From: Ga0077555 sp963746315
GTDB taxonomy: Bacteria; Pseudomonadota; Alphaproteobacteria; Rhizobiales; Hyphomicrobiaceae
Assembly: GCA_963746315.1 (NCBI GenBank)
Contig: CAVVAR010000005.1
Coordinates: 558,001 to 622,000, forward strand
DNA: 64,000 nucleotides
Direction: 5' to 3'
Positions 1 to 8,492 of this stretch are shown in pieces (the first letter of the stretch is position 1; the number at the start of each line of letters is the position of its first letter). Both the position numbers and the translations under genes were made by a program. The notes beneath the pieces were generated by a model. The model was not told the origin of the DNA. It did not search any database and worked only from the letters and a program-made list of their open reading frames with translations.

Positions 1-1
1 A

Positions 2-1108
2 CGGTGGCCGAATGCGGAGGCGAACGAGCTGCTTGGTACCTATCGCGTCTGGGTGCGACTTGGATTCCTCGGCGTGCTGGGACTTATCGCGGCTATTTTC
101 GCCATTCGATACATCTCCTGGCTCTCGGCGCCGAAAGTGACCGTCAGCTATGCAGGTGGGCCCAATGTCAGCGTGCCGATCGGACCGACGCTGCTCGAGA
201 TCTCGCGCCTCAACAAAATCCCGCATGCCTCGGTCTGCGGTGGTCGTGCGCGGTGCTCGACCTGTCGTGTGCGCATCGAGGAGGGCGGGGAGAACCTGCC
301 GCCTGCGGTGTTCCCCGAATCCGTGACGCTGGCGGCCATCGAGGCGCCGGCCAACGTCCGTCTCGCCTGTCAGATCCGACCCTCGAAGCCGATCGTGGTG
401 ACACGCCTGCTTAGGCCGGTGGGCACGGGGCCGGATGCCGCCGGCGTGCCCGAGTCGGACTCGAGCGGCACCGAGAAGCCTCTGGCGGTTCTCTATGTCA
501 ACATGCGCGAGTTCAACGAGCTGACGCGCACCAAGCTGCCCTATGATGTGGTGTTCCTGCTCAATCAGTTCTTTACGGCAATCGGGACCGCGGTGCGCTC
601 GCAAGGTGGGACGGTCGACAAGTACATCGGTGACGGCCTGATCGCAGTGTTCGGTCAGCGGCAGGGCGTCGAGGCGGGATGCCGGCAGGCGTTGCGGGCC
701 ATCCGTGCGATCGACCTCGCACTCGACCATCTCAACTCGGTGATCGGACCCGAACTCGGCAGGCCGGTGCGGATCGCCGCCGGTCTCCATGCCGGGCATC
801 TCATTCTCGGCCGGATCGGACATGGCACGACGGTCGATCTGACGGTGGTGGGGCCCGCGGTCAAGATCGCCCTACAGCTCGAAGACCTTGCGAAGCAGCG
901 GGACGTGCAACTCGTGCTGTCGCATGACGTGGCGCGGCTCGCGGGCTGGAATCCGGAGGATCACCTGATCAGCAGCATCGTGGTGGATGGGTTGGAGGAA
1001 CCGCTGGAGGTGGTCGACGTGCCGCGCGGGCGAGATCTGGCCGTCACGATCCTTGCGCCGGTGCAGGGCGAGCGGACGCCGCGGGCAGCGGAGCCGGCGG
1101 AAAGTTGA
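2..1108 (+). CDS. Membrane 2Fe-2S ferredoxin / class III nucleotide cyclase-like fusion (5' partial)
   Basis: The reading frame is open to the first bases of the window, so the N terminus lies upstream. Counting from the GTG at 53, residues 5-24 form a hydrophobic helix, probably the last of an N-terminal membrane domain. Residues about 29-118 are a plant-type ferredoxin domain with Cys62, Cys68, Cys71 and Cys106 (CX5CX2C plus a distal Cys). Residues about 143-330 are an adenylate/guanylate cyclase fold. The second metal Asp (GDG, Asp194) is kept, but the first metal Asp is Asn150 (YVNMREF), and the usual Asn and Arg of the VNxAxRLE segment read VKIALQLE. Family knowledge: membrane-ferredoxin-cyclase fusions of alphaproteobacteria couple redox state to cAMP. 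Inference: this copy may be a poor or inactive cyclase. Confidence 0.85.
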   Translation, partial: RWPNAEANELLGTYRVWVRLGFLGVLGLIAAIFAIRYISWLSAPKVTVSYAGGPNVSVPIGPTLLEISRLNKIPHASVCGGRARCSTCRVRIEEGGENLPPAVFPESVTLAAIEAPANVRLACQIRPSKPIVVTRLLRPVGTGPDAAGVPESDSSGTEKPLAVLYVNMREFNELTRTKLPYDVVFLLNQFFTAIGTAVRSQGGTVDKYIGDGLIAVFGQRQGVEAGCRQALRAIRAIDLALDHLNSVIGPELGRPVRIAAGLHAGHLILGRIGHGTTVDLTVVGPAVKIALQLEDLAKQRDVQLVLSHDVARLAGWNPEDHLISSIVVDGLEEPLEVVDVPRGRDLAVTILAPVQGERTPRAAEPAES

Positions 1109-1171
1109 TCCCGCGACGTGGGCCGGGTCTCCGCAGCGGAGACCCGGATGCGTAGTGGCGTGGATTATTCC

Positions 1172-2107
1172 TCAGGCCTTGGCCTTGGCGTATTTGCCGG
1201 CGATCTGGGGAGCAATCGGGTCGAGGCCCTTCTCCTGGCGCTCCAGCCTCGTCACCTTCTCCCACTTGCGCTCCAGGTCGTCGCGTACCTTGAATGAGAG
1301 ACGTCCCAGTCCTTCGGTCTCGATCTCGATCGTCTCGCCGTTCTGGAAGGGGTGGAGCCCGCGGTGGTTGGTGCCGGTGGCCAGGATGTCGCCCGGCTCG
1401 AGCGTGTGGATGGACGTCGCCCACTCGATGCAGCGCTTGATGTCGTGTGCCATGTCGCTGGTGTTGAAGTTCTGGCGCAGCACGCCGTCGTTCCACAGCC
1501 GCACCTGCAGGTTCTGCGGATCTGGGATCTCGTCCGCGGTTACGATCCAGGGGCCGATCGGGGCGAACGTGTCGCGCGACTTCATCTGGAAGAAGACGTT
1601 GTTCGGGGGCGCCAGACCGCGCGCCGAGCCGTCGATGAAGTTCATGTAGCCGAAAACATACTGCATGGCGTCGGCGGCTTTGACGTTGCTCGCCCGCTTG
1701 CCGATGACGACCGCCACCTCGGCCTCGCCCTCGAAGACGGAGGCGGGAACGTCGGGCAGCACCATGGTGTCGCCGGGGCCGATGATGGCGCTCGGGGATT
1801 TGTGGAACGCGTTGATCGGGGCGGGCGCGTCGCGCGTGCCGTCCTCCATGTAGTTGACCGCCATGCAGTCGATGGTGGCCGGTTTGGGCAGTGGGGCCCG
1901 CAGTTTTACGGAGGTCAGGGGTACTGCTTTTCCGCTCTTGGCAGCGGCCTCGATCTTCGGCCGGAACTCCGCGAAGCGCGCAATGACGCCGTTGATGAGG
2001 TCGGCGGGTCCGAGATGGGGAATGTCGCGAACGGCCGACATCACGTCCACGATGCCGTCGCCGACGACAACACCCAGCTTGAAGTCATCGAAGTAGGCCA
2101 GCTTCAT
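1172..2107 (-). CDS. Fumarylacetoacetate hydrolase family protein
   Basis: This 311-residue protein has the FAH fold, with the family's FEGEAEVAVVIG segment and the C-terminal GDILATGTNHRG segment. Family members are Mg2+-dependent hydrolases, decarboxylases or isomerases of 2-oxo or 1,3-dicarbonyl acids in catabolic pathways, in the cytoplasm. The start at 2107 (MKLAYFDDF) is chosen because GAGGAG lies about 7 nt upstream; longer versions of the frame add an Arg-rich tail with no family resemblance. It is convergent with the cyclase-like gene and divergent from the HD-domain gene. The exact substrate cannot be read from the sequence. Confidence 0.92.
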   Translation of the reverse strand: MKLAYFDDFKLGVVVGDGIVDVMSAVRDIPHLGPADLINGVIARFAEFRPKIEAAAKSGKAVPLTSVKLRAPLPKPATIDCMAVNYMEDGTRDAPAPINAFHKSPSAIIGPGDTMVLPDVPASVFEGEAEVAVVIGKRASNVKAADAMQYVFGYMNFIDGSARGLAPPNNVFFQMKSRDTFAPIGPWIVTADEIPDPQNLQVRLWNDGVLRQNFNTSDMAHDIKRCIEWATSIHTLEPGDILATGTNHRGLHPFQNGETIEIETEGLGRLSFKVRDDLERKWEKVTRLERQEKGLDPIAPQIAGKYAKAKA

Positions 2108-2305
2108 GAGAGCGCTCCTCGCATAGTCCGGATCTCCGGATCGATCTCCGGCGGCGGCACGCGCACGCGCGGGTCCCTCATGATGGCATTCGGCCGGCGC
2201 GGTGACCACCATCGCCGGAATTGCTTATGACAGCGGGCGACTTTATCTGCTCTCTGGCGCTTTGCTGAAGGGCGCTCCGCGGCACAGCAGGTCGAGGCGA
2301 TACCG

Positions 2306-2869
2306 ATGCGAATGACGACCGACACCATTTTCGATCTCATGTCCAATCGCGGCACCGGACGCTATGGCCTATCGGCCGTGACCCAGCTCGAGCACGCGCT
2401 GCAGTCGGCGGCCCTGGCGCATCAGCGGCAGCTGGGCGATGCGCTGGTGATCGCGGCGCTGATGCACGACGTCGGACATCTGGTCGTCGGTGAGGACGTC
2501 AACTTGGCCGCCGAGGGCATCGACGATCTGCACGAGGAGGCGGCGGCAAAGGTGCTTGCCGGTATCTATGGGCCCGAGGTCGCGGAGCCGGTGCGCCTGC
2601 ACGTGGCGGCCAAGCGCTATCTGTGTGGTGCCAACCCCGGCTATTACGGCAAGCTTTCGCAGGACTCGAAGGACTCTCTTGCACTGCAAGGCGGACCGAT
2701 GACGGCGGATGAGCTTGCCGATTTCGATCGGCTGGAGCATCGGGCTGCGGCTCTCGCGCTGCGCATCATCGACGACGAGGCGAAGGTGGAGGGGCTGGCG
2801 ACGCCGTCGCTCGAGACGTACCGACGGATTGCAGCCCGCCTGGAAGCGGCCCACAACGCACGAGCCTGA
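2306..2869 (+). CDS. PhnZ-like HD-domain protein (putative mixed-valent diiron oxygenase)
   Basis: This 187-residue HD-domain protein matches the phosphonate-degradation-associated HDIG family. Likely iron ligands are His30 (TQLEHALQ), His54-Asp55 (LMHDVGH), His58, His76 (DLHEE), His99 (VRLHVAAKRYLC) and an Asp near 157 (RIIDDEAK). Tyr20 matches the PhnZ tyrosine that leaves iron when substrate binds, but the position of its partner glutamate appears to be Ser23. Family knowledge: PhnZ and TmpB are diiron oxygenases that cleave 1-hydroxyalkylphosphonates; relatives act on other substrates. No PhnY-like dioxygenase or phosphonate transporter is adjacent, so the substrate is open. GAGG precedes the ATG by about 9 nt. 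Confidence 0.82.
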   Translation: MRMTTDTIFDLMSNRGTGRYGLSAVTQLEHALQSAALAHQRQLGDALVIAALMHDVGHLVVGEDVNLAAEGIDDLHEEAAAKVLAGIYGPEVAEPVRLHVAAKRYLCGANPGYYGKLSQDSKDSLALQGGPMTADELADFDRLEHRAAALALRIIDDEAKVEGLATPSLETYRRIAARLEAAHNARA

Positions 2870-3016
2870 CCAGGGTCAGCCGGCTTCGAGCATTCGATAT
2901 GGACCGCGCCTGGCCGGGTTGCGAGGCGGCTCGCACGCGCCTACGGTTCCCTCCCATTCATCCAGCCACGTGCCGCAGCGCATATCGCGCCTGGGCCACG
3001 AACCGAGGAAATCTCA

Positions 3017-4558
3017 ATGGCCTTCGACGCCAACCGACCAGATCTCACTATCGCCGTGATCGGCACGGGCACCATGGGTCGCGGCATCGTGCAGGTGTCG
3101 GCGGCCGGGGGCATGAACGTCATTGCCTACGACGAGAAGGCGGGCGGCGCGCAGGCGGCCAAGGACTTCACGGCCAAGATGCTCGAGCGCAACGTCGAGA
3201 AGGGCCAGATGTCGCCCGAGGCCGCCAAGGCGGCCGTCGACAGGATCTCGGTCGCTTCCAGTCTCGCAGAGGTCGCCAGAGCCGACGTGGTGGTCGAGGC
3301 CGTGTTCGAGCGGCTCGACATCAAGCAGGACCTTTTCGAGAAGCTCGATGCGGTCTGTCCCCCGACCACGATCCTGGCATCGAATACGTCGTCGCTGCCG
3401 GTTACCGCGATCGCGGCGCGGACGAAGCATCCCGAGCGCTGCGCCGGCCTGCATTTCTTCAATCCCGTGCCGCTGATGCGCCTCGTCGAGGTGATCCCTG
3501 GTCTGAAAACGGCCGAGTGGGTCTCAGAGGCGCTGATGACGATCGGACGTCGTATGACGCGTGAGCCGGTGCTCTGCGTCGACAGCCCTGGGTTCCTGGT
3601 CAACCACATCGGTCGCGGCCTCGGGCCTGAGACGCAGCGCATCCTGCAGGAAGGCATCGCGACGATCGACGAGATCGATCGCATCCTGACCGGCGCGCCG
3701 GGCTTCCGCATGGGGCCGTTCACGCTCGGCGACATGGTCGGGATCGACGTCGGCAACGCGGCCATGGCCTCGATGTACGAGCAGTTCTTCCACGAGCCGG
3801 CCTATGCGCCGTCGCCGCTGATGGCGTTGCGTGCGGCGGGTGGGCTTTACGGCCAGAAGACGGGCTCGGGCTGGTACACCTACAAGGACGGCAAGAAGAT
3901 CGAGCCGGCGCAGAAGCCGGTTCCGACAACGCGACCCAAGTCGGTGTGGGTGCGTCCGTCGGATCACAACCAGGATCTGCAGAACCCCTTCCTCGAGTAT
4001 CTGAAGGGCCAGGGGTTCGAGATCGAGCGGTCGTCGGCGCCTTCCAAGGAGGCGCTGATCGTCATTACGCCGGTCGGCTACGACGTGACGACGGCGGTGC
4101 AGGACCTCAAGGTCGATGGCGCGCGCACCGTCGCCGTCGACGTGCTGTTCGGCATGAAGGGGCCCCGCACCGTCATGGTGTCGCCGGCGACGGCGCCCGA
4201 GTACCGCGACATGGCGCACGCCATGATGGCGGCGGATGGGCAGCCGGTGGTGGTGATTAACGACAGCCCAGGCTTCGTGGCGCAGCGCGCGGTGGCGGCG
4301 CTGATCAACGTGGGCTGCAACGTGGCACAGCGCGGCGTCGGAGTGCCCGGTGACATCGACAAGGGTGCAAAGCTCGGCCTCGGCTACCCATACGGCCCGA
4401 TCGAGTGGGGCGACCGAATCGGCCCGAAGCGCGTGCTGTTCATTCTCGAGCGACTGCAGGAGTTCTATCAGGAGCCGAGATACAGGCCGTCTGCGTGGTT
4501 GAAGCGGCGCGTAATGCTCGGACTGCCGCTGACCGCGCCGGAGGGCGTGCAGCGATAA
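3017..4558 (+). CDS. 3-hydroxyacyl-CoA dehydrogenase
   Basis: This 513-residue NAD-dependent 3-hydroxyacyl-CoA dehydrogenase is of the long, PaaH-like type. An N-terminal Rossmann fold with GTGTMGRG (about residues 16-23) binds NAD. The catalytic segments follow: ASNTSSLP, GLHFFNPVPLM with the active-site His, and DSPGFLVNHIGR. A second C-terminal dehydrogenase-type domain carries NDSPGFVAQR. The reaction oxidises (S)-3-hydroxyacyl-CoA to 3-oxoacyl-CoA in beta-oxidation or aromatic degradation. The gene stands alone between the HD-domain gene and a hairpin at 4580-4600; no thiolase or hydratase is adjacent. Confidence 0.93.
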   Translation: MAFDANRPDLTIAVIGTGTMGRGIVQVSAAGGMNVIAYDEKAGGAQAAKDFTAKMLERNVEKGQMSPEAAKAAVDRISVASSLAEVARADVVVEAVFERLDIKQDLFEKLDAVCPPTTILASNTSSLPVTAIAARTKHPERCAGLHFFNPVPLMRLVEVIPGLKTAEWVSEALMTIGRRMTREPVLCVDSPGFLVNHIGRGLGPETQRILQEGIATIDEIDRILTGAPGFRMGPFTLGDMVGIDVGNAAMASMYEQFFHEPAYAPSPLMALRAAGGLYGQKTGSGWYTYKDGKKIEPAQKPVPTTRPKSVWVRPSDHNQDLQNPFLEYLKGQGFEIERSSAPSKEALIVITPVGYDVTTAVQDLKVDGARTVAVDVLFGMKGPRTVMVSPATAPEYRDMAHAMMAADGQPVVVINDSPGFVAQRAVAALINVGCNVAQRGVGVPGDIDKGAKLGLGYPYGPIEWGDRIGPKRVLFILERLQEFYQEPRYRPSAWLKRRVMLGLPLTAPEGVQR

Positions 4559-4579
4559 GAGAAGAGATTGCAACGAGAA

Positions 4580-4600
4580 GCGGGCTCGGGGGGAGCCCGC
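4580..4600. terminator. Inverted repeat between convergent genes, possible terminator
   Basis: GCGGGCTC (4580-4587) and GAGCCCGC (4593-4600) form a perfect 8-bp GC stem around a GGGGG loop. It lies between the convergent 3-hydroxyacyl-CoA dehydrogenase gene and the small secreted-protein gene. There is no T tract on either side, so it is only a candidate terminator. Confidence 0.5.
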
Positions 4601-4617
4601 CTCCCGGATGAGTGGGT

Positions 4618-4827
4618 TCAGCTATCGCTGCTCTTCTTCGAACGGGCGTCCTGGCACTTGCCGCCCTTCAGATACTTGTACTCGCCGCACGACTTGCCGG
4701 CAGCGACCTTGGCCTTCTTGGCTTTCTTACCGGCCGCTTGCGCCGTGACATCGGATGTCGCCACATGGGCCATTGTTACGGGTACTGCCAGTGCGCAGGC
4801 CAACAGCAGGGTTTTCACGAGGCTCAT
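4618..4827 (-). CDS. Small secreted lysine-rich protein with two cysteines
   Basis: This 69-residue product starts with a typical Sec signal peptide (MSLVKTLLLACALAVPVTMA, cleavage probably after VTAQA). A short basic mature part follows (KKAKKAKV) with a C-terminal CGEYKYLKGGKC segment holding two cysteines. The start at 4827 is preceded by GGAG about 10 nt upstream; a start at 4866 would bury the signal sequence. I do not recognise a named family. Short proteins with this layout, exported and having a single potential disulfide, are common and mostly uncharacterised in rhizobia-like genomes. Confidence 0.72.
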   Translation of the reverse strand: MSLVKTLLLACALAVPVTMAHVATSDVTAQAAGKKAKKAKVAAGKSCGEYKYLKGGKCQDARSKKSSDS

Positions 4828-5204
4828 TTTTGTCTCGCTCCATAACGCCGGCATGGTGCCGGACACCTGTCAGCTAAGACATGATTTTTGATGCTGTAAC
4901 AGTGGCGTGGCGCGTAAAATTTCGTTTACGCGGTGCCGATTTCGGGCGATTGCGCGAGTTTAGCGATGGCAATGCGCCAAGCCGTTCGTCATTCAAATCA
5001 TAAGGATTATTTGGCTCTCGGAAATGAGTTCTCGGTCTTGCGATAGCGGTGTTTCCACGAGGCGCTGGAGGAGAGTGATTTGGAAGATCGGCGCCTTGGC
5101 TGGCCGCGGGCTCCTGCGGTTCTCGGCCGAGGAAGGCAGCTCCAAGTGACAGACGCGACGGCGTAGAGGCTCAAGAAGACTGTTGTGGGCACGGCGGGGC
5201 CGGT
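4828..5204. other. Intergenic stretch, nothing recognised
   Basis: This 377-bp stretch is more AT-rich than the surroundings, especially near 4885-4920. It lies upstream of the small secreted-protein gene and so should hold its promoter. Short frames in it have no family features. No tRNA, repeat or clear hairpin was seen. Confidence 0.5.
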
Positions 5205-5492
5205 TCAAAAACCGAGCCAGCCCTCGTGCTTGCTCTCGAGCTTCAATCCATAACGTCGCGTGAGGATGGCCAGCGTCTCGGACAGTGTCGAATCGAGATG
5301 GCTGGATGCAAGATGGAGTTCCGTCTTGTATTGGCCGCATGAGACACCGTTGACCCAGAACGGGATGCTGATCGTGTCAGCCGTCAGCACCGTCCGCCGT
5401 TCCGCCAGTTCCTCCACGCCGTCGACAAATTCCGATACCTCGATGCTCTTGAGGCCGGATGCATTAAGAGCCGCCAGGCTTCGGTTTTTCTC
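5205..5492 (-). other. Same-frame open extension after the stop of the membrane protein gene
   Basis: After the TGA at 5495-5493 on the minus strand, the same frame stays open for about 95 codons. It encodes a mostly hydrophilic stretch with segments such as KSIEVSEFVDGVEEL and TADTISIPFWVNGVSCGQ, and stops at 5205. There is no ribosome binding site or good start codon at its head. The simplest reading is that it is the C-terminal part of the upstream gene, cut off by a nonsense mutation. Chance openness of the frame cannot be excluded without a homologue. Confidence 0.4.
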
Positions 5493-6131
5493 TCAGCGTT
5501 TCAGTGGAGCCAGCACCTTTCGGACATCCCGTTCGTTCGTGCGATCTATGACCTTGATCTCGACATCCGCGTCGCCATTCTCCGCATATTCGGAGTGAAG
5601 ACAGTTCCGGCCGAAAGACCGCGGAGATTTGCAATGTCGCCGATCCCAGATGCGGTGTGATCTGAAGCCACCTTTAGACATGGGCACCAGAACACTGTCC
5701 ACGCCGCCGTCGATGAGCAGATGCGGACAAATCCCACGACATGATCCATCTCGACTTGCCGGCTCGATCACGCGGAGGATCTTGGTCTCGGCTGTTCGAA
5801 CGGGGTTGGCGGCGTCATCTCCTTGAAATCGAGATTGCAGCTCGCGAAACTGATGCCTGCTGATCACACCGGGCAGAATGGCAACGATGGCTATCGCCAC
5901 GATTGAAAGAGCCGCGAGGAGCGCTCTCGGCTCGCGTCCATCGATCGAAAGAACGAGAGGTGCGAGGAGCGCAGAATAAACAAAGAACGTAGGCGCAAAA
6001 AACGCGAAAAAAATAAGAGGAGGGAAAAAGAACATCGCAGCAATCGCGAAGCCCGAATCTAAGAGCCCTAAAATGACGCTTATGAGGAAGCCAAGAAACA
6101 TCACAGAGTTCCACCAGAGATATGGCTTCAT
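5493..6131 (-). CDS. Membrane protein of unknown function, possibly truncated
   Basis: This 212-residue frame has an N-terminal region (about 1-95) with three or four hydrophobic helices rich in Phe, Ala and Leu, followed by a soluble region of about 115 residues with several Cys and Arg. I recognise no family. The ATG at 6131 has AGGA about 9 nt upstream. The frame ends at a TGA, after which the same frame continues open for another 95 codons, so the gene may be a nonsense-interrupted version of a protein of about 308 residues. The local base composition is more AT-rich than the neighbours, which fits recent acquisition or loss of constraint. Confidence 0.55.
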   Translation of the reverse strand: MKPYLWWNSVMFLGFLISVILGLLDSGFAIAAMFFFPPLIFFAFFAPTFFVYSALLAPLVLSIDGREPRALLAALSIVAIAIVAILPGVISRHQFRELQSRFQGDDAANPVRTAETKILRVIEPASRDGSCRGICPHLLIDGGVDSVLVPMSKGGFRSHRIWDRRHCKSPRSFGRNCLHSEYAENGDADVEIKVIDRTNERDVRKVLAPLKR

Positions 6132-6365
6132 CGGGCATGTCCTGGCCGGGGCCGTAGTGGCGCTCTCGTCGAGAGCCGCCGAGCGTAGACGGAACTCGTG
6201 AATATTGTCCTGCGGCCGCCGATTGCAGCGGCCCTACGGATTGCGTCCAGGTCGCCTCGCCGCGACTATTGCCAGCCGCCCTCAAAGATGCTCGCCTAGA
6301 CGGCGAAGTCGCCCGAAGAGGCGACCCGCGACCGACCCCAACGTGCTGCCCCAGAGGAAACGTCC

Positions 6366-8468
6366 ATGTCTTTCGAGCGCCTGTTCTCGCCTCGCGCCAT
6401 CGCCATCATCGGCGCCTCGGGCGATCTGACGCGCATCTCGGGCCAGCCGATCCAGGCCCTCGTCAACTCCGGCTACAAAGGCCCGGTCCACCTCGTCAAT
6501 CCGCGCTATCCCGAGCTCCACGGGCGCAAATGTCACCCGAACGCGGCGGCGATCGGCGAGCCGGTCGATCTCGCGGTGATCGCCGTGCCGGCGGCTGGCG
6601 TACCGGCCGCGGTGCGCGATTGCGGGGCGGCGAAGATCCCGTTCGCGATCATCCTGACGGCCGGGTTTCGCGAGTTGGGAGACGAGGGGCGCGCGCTCGA
6701 AGCCGAGCTTGCCAAGGCGTGCCGCGAGAGCGGTGTCAGGGCGATCGGACCCAATTGCCAGGGCGCACTCTCGACGGACAGTCGAATGTGGTGCGTGTTC
6801 GGCTCGGTAGCGGAGGAAACGGGGCTGGCCCGCGGACCGGTCTCGTGCGCGTTCCAGTCCGGCGGGTTCGGCTATGCAGTCGTCAACCTCGCCGAGGTGC
6901 AGGGCGTTGGCTTCCGAACCGTCGTCTCGACCGGTAACGAGACCGACGTCACCATGCCGGAGCTGCTTTCGGCCATGCTCGACGATCCGGGCACCGAACT
7001 GGCATTCGGCTACATGGAAGGCACGCCTGAGGGGCGCATGTTGCTCGATCTCGGCCGGAAGTCGCTGGAGATGGCGAAGCCCGTGCTGATCTGGAAGGGC
7101 GCGCAAACCGAGATCGGGACCAAGGCGGCGGCCTCGCATACGGCGAATCTTACGGGCAATTACGATCTCTTCCAGGCTGCGTTTCGCCAATCTGGGCTCA
7201 TCGAGACGCAAGATGTGGAAGAGATCGTGGATTTCGCCAAGGTCGCCAGCCAGAAGCGTTGGCCGAAAGGCCGCTCGATCGGCGTCCTGTCGATCTCCGG
7301 CGGGTCGGGCGTGGTGTTCGCGGATCGCGCGGCGAAAGAGGGGCTGAACCTGCCGCCGTTCGCGCCGGATACGTTCAAGGCGCTGCGCGCCATCATCCCG
7401 TCGTTCGGGGCTGCCGACAATCCGGCCGATACGACAGCGGCGGTCATCAACCAGCCGGAGCTCTTCACGTCGACGCTCGATATCGTGCTGGCCGACCCGG
7501 GCATCGACCAGCTGTCGCTGCTGCTCGCGTCCTTGCCGGGTAAGGGCGCGTACAACTGCGCGGTGGCCATCGCGGCGGCGGCGGCGAAGACCGATAAGCC
7601 GGTGCAGGTGGTTTGGTCGGGCCGCAAGGCCAAGTCTGAGGAGGCCTGGAAGGTCTTCACCGACAACGGGATCCCGTTCCTGCCCACGCCGGCACGAGGA
7701 GCGAAGGCAGCAGCGACGCTCGCCAAGTTTGCGGAGGATCGGCGCCGTCTCATCGGCCGCAAGGCGCCGGCCTATGCCATACCTGCCGGTCTGAAGCTAC
7801 CGGAGGGCGCTGTGACGCTCTCCGAGGTGGAAAGCAAAGGCGTGCTGAAGGCCTTCGGAGTGGGCGTGACGAACGAGATCCTGGTGCCGGTCGGGGCCGA
7901 TGTGGCGGCGGCGGCAAAAGGGCTCGAGGGACCGTTCGCGGTGAAGATCGTCTCGCGCGACATCGCGCACAAGACGGAGGCGGGTGGCGTCAAGCTCAAG
8001 GTGGCAGCGGCTGATCTGGCGAACGCGGCAGAAGAGGTGATCGCCAATGGGCGTGCCTACAAGCCGGGCGCGACGATCGACGGCGTGCTCGTCTCGGAGA
8101 TGGCGTCGGGGCTCGAGGCGCTGATCGGCGTCGTCAACGACGAGAGCTTCGGGCCGTGCGTCACGTTCGGTCTCGGCGGCGTTCTGACCGAGGTTCTGGG
8201 CGACGTGACGTTCCGGATCGCCCCTTTCGACATCGAGACGGCGCGGGACATGATTGGCGAGTTGCGCGGCGCGAAGCTGTTCGACGGGTATCGCGGCCAG
8301 CCGGCTGCCGACAAGGAGGCCTTGGCCGCCATGCTGGTCGAGGTGTCGCGCATGGCTGCGGCACTGGGTTCGCGGCTCAAGGAGATGGACATCAACCCGG
8401 TGTTCGTCGGGCCTGCGGGGAAGGGCTGCCGCGCGGCGGATGCACTGGTCGTTCTGAAGGAAGGCTGA
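6366..8468 (+). CDS. NDP-forming acyl-CoA synthetase (acetate--CoA ligase family)
   Basis: This 700-residue fused-subunit enzyme belongs to the ADP-forming acyl-CoA synthetase superfamily. An N-terminal CoA-binding domain (FSPRAIAIIGASGDLTR) is followed by ligase-CoA domains with the phospho-acceptor His in AAASHTANLTGN. The C-terminal ATP-grasp domain shows VKIVSRDIAHKTEAGGVKLKV. Enzymes of this family interconvert acyl-CoA plus ADP and Pi with acid, CoA and ATP, or run towards acyl-CoA synthesis, in the cytoplasm. GAGGAAAC stands about 6 nt before the ATG. The gene is divergent from the membrane-protein gene and convergent with the symporter. The acyl group is not predictable from sequence. 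Confidence 0.92.
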   Translation: MSFERLFSPRAIAIIGASGDLTRISGQPIQALVNSGYKGPVHLVNPRYPELHGRKCHPNAAAIGEPVDLAVIAVPAAGVPAAVRDCGAAKIPFAIILTAGFRELGDEGRALEAELAKACRESGVRAIGPNCQGALSTDSRMWCVFGSVAEETGLARGPVSCAFQSGGFGYAVVNLAEVQGVGFRTVVSTGNETDVTMPELLSAMLDDPGTELAFGYMEGTPEGRMLLDLGRKSLEMAKPVLIWKGAQTEIGTKAAASHTANLTGNYDLFQAAFRQSGLIETQDVEEIVDFAKVASQKRWPKGRSIGVLSISGGSGVVFADRAAKEGLNLPPFAPDTFKALRAIIPSFGAADNPADTTAAVINQPELFTSTLDIVLADPGIDQLSLLLASLPGKGAYNCAVAIAAAAAKTDKPVQVVWSGRKAKSEEAWKVFTDNGIPFLPTPARGAKAAATLAKFAEDRRRLIGRKAPAYAIPAGLKLPEGAVTLSEVESKGVLKAFGVGVTNEILVPVGADVAAAAKGLEGPFAVKIVSRDIAHKTEAGGVKLKVAAADLANAAEEVIANGRAYKPGATIDGVLVSEMASGLEALIGVVNDESFGPCVTFGLGGVLTEVLGDVTFRIAPFDIETARDMIGELRGAKLFDGYRGQPAADKEALAAMLVEVSRMAAALGSRLKEMDINPVFVGPAGKGCRAADALVVLKEG

Positions 8469-8492
8469 TGCAAGGCTGTTATCCAGCTAGCT

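Noticed and set aside
5493..5495. TGA in the membrane-protein frame as a second selenocysteine codon
   Set aside because: There is no UxxC or CxxU-type motif beside it and no hairpin at a suitable distance was seen.
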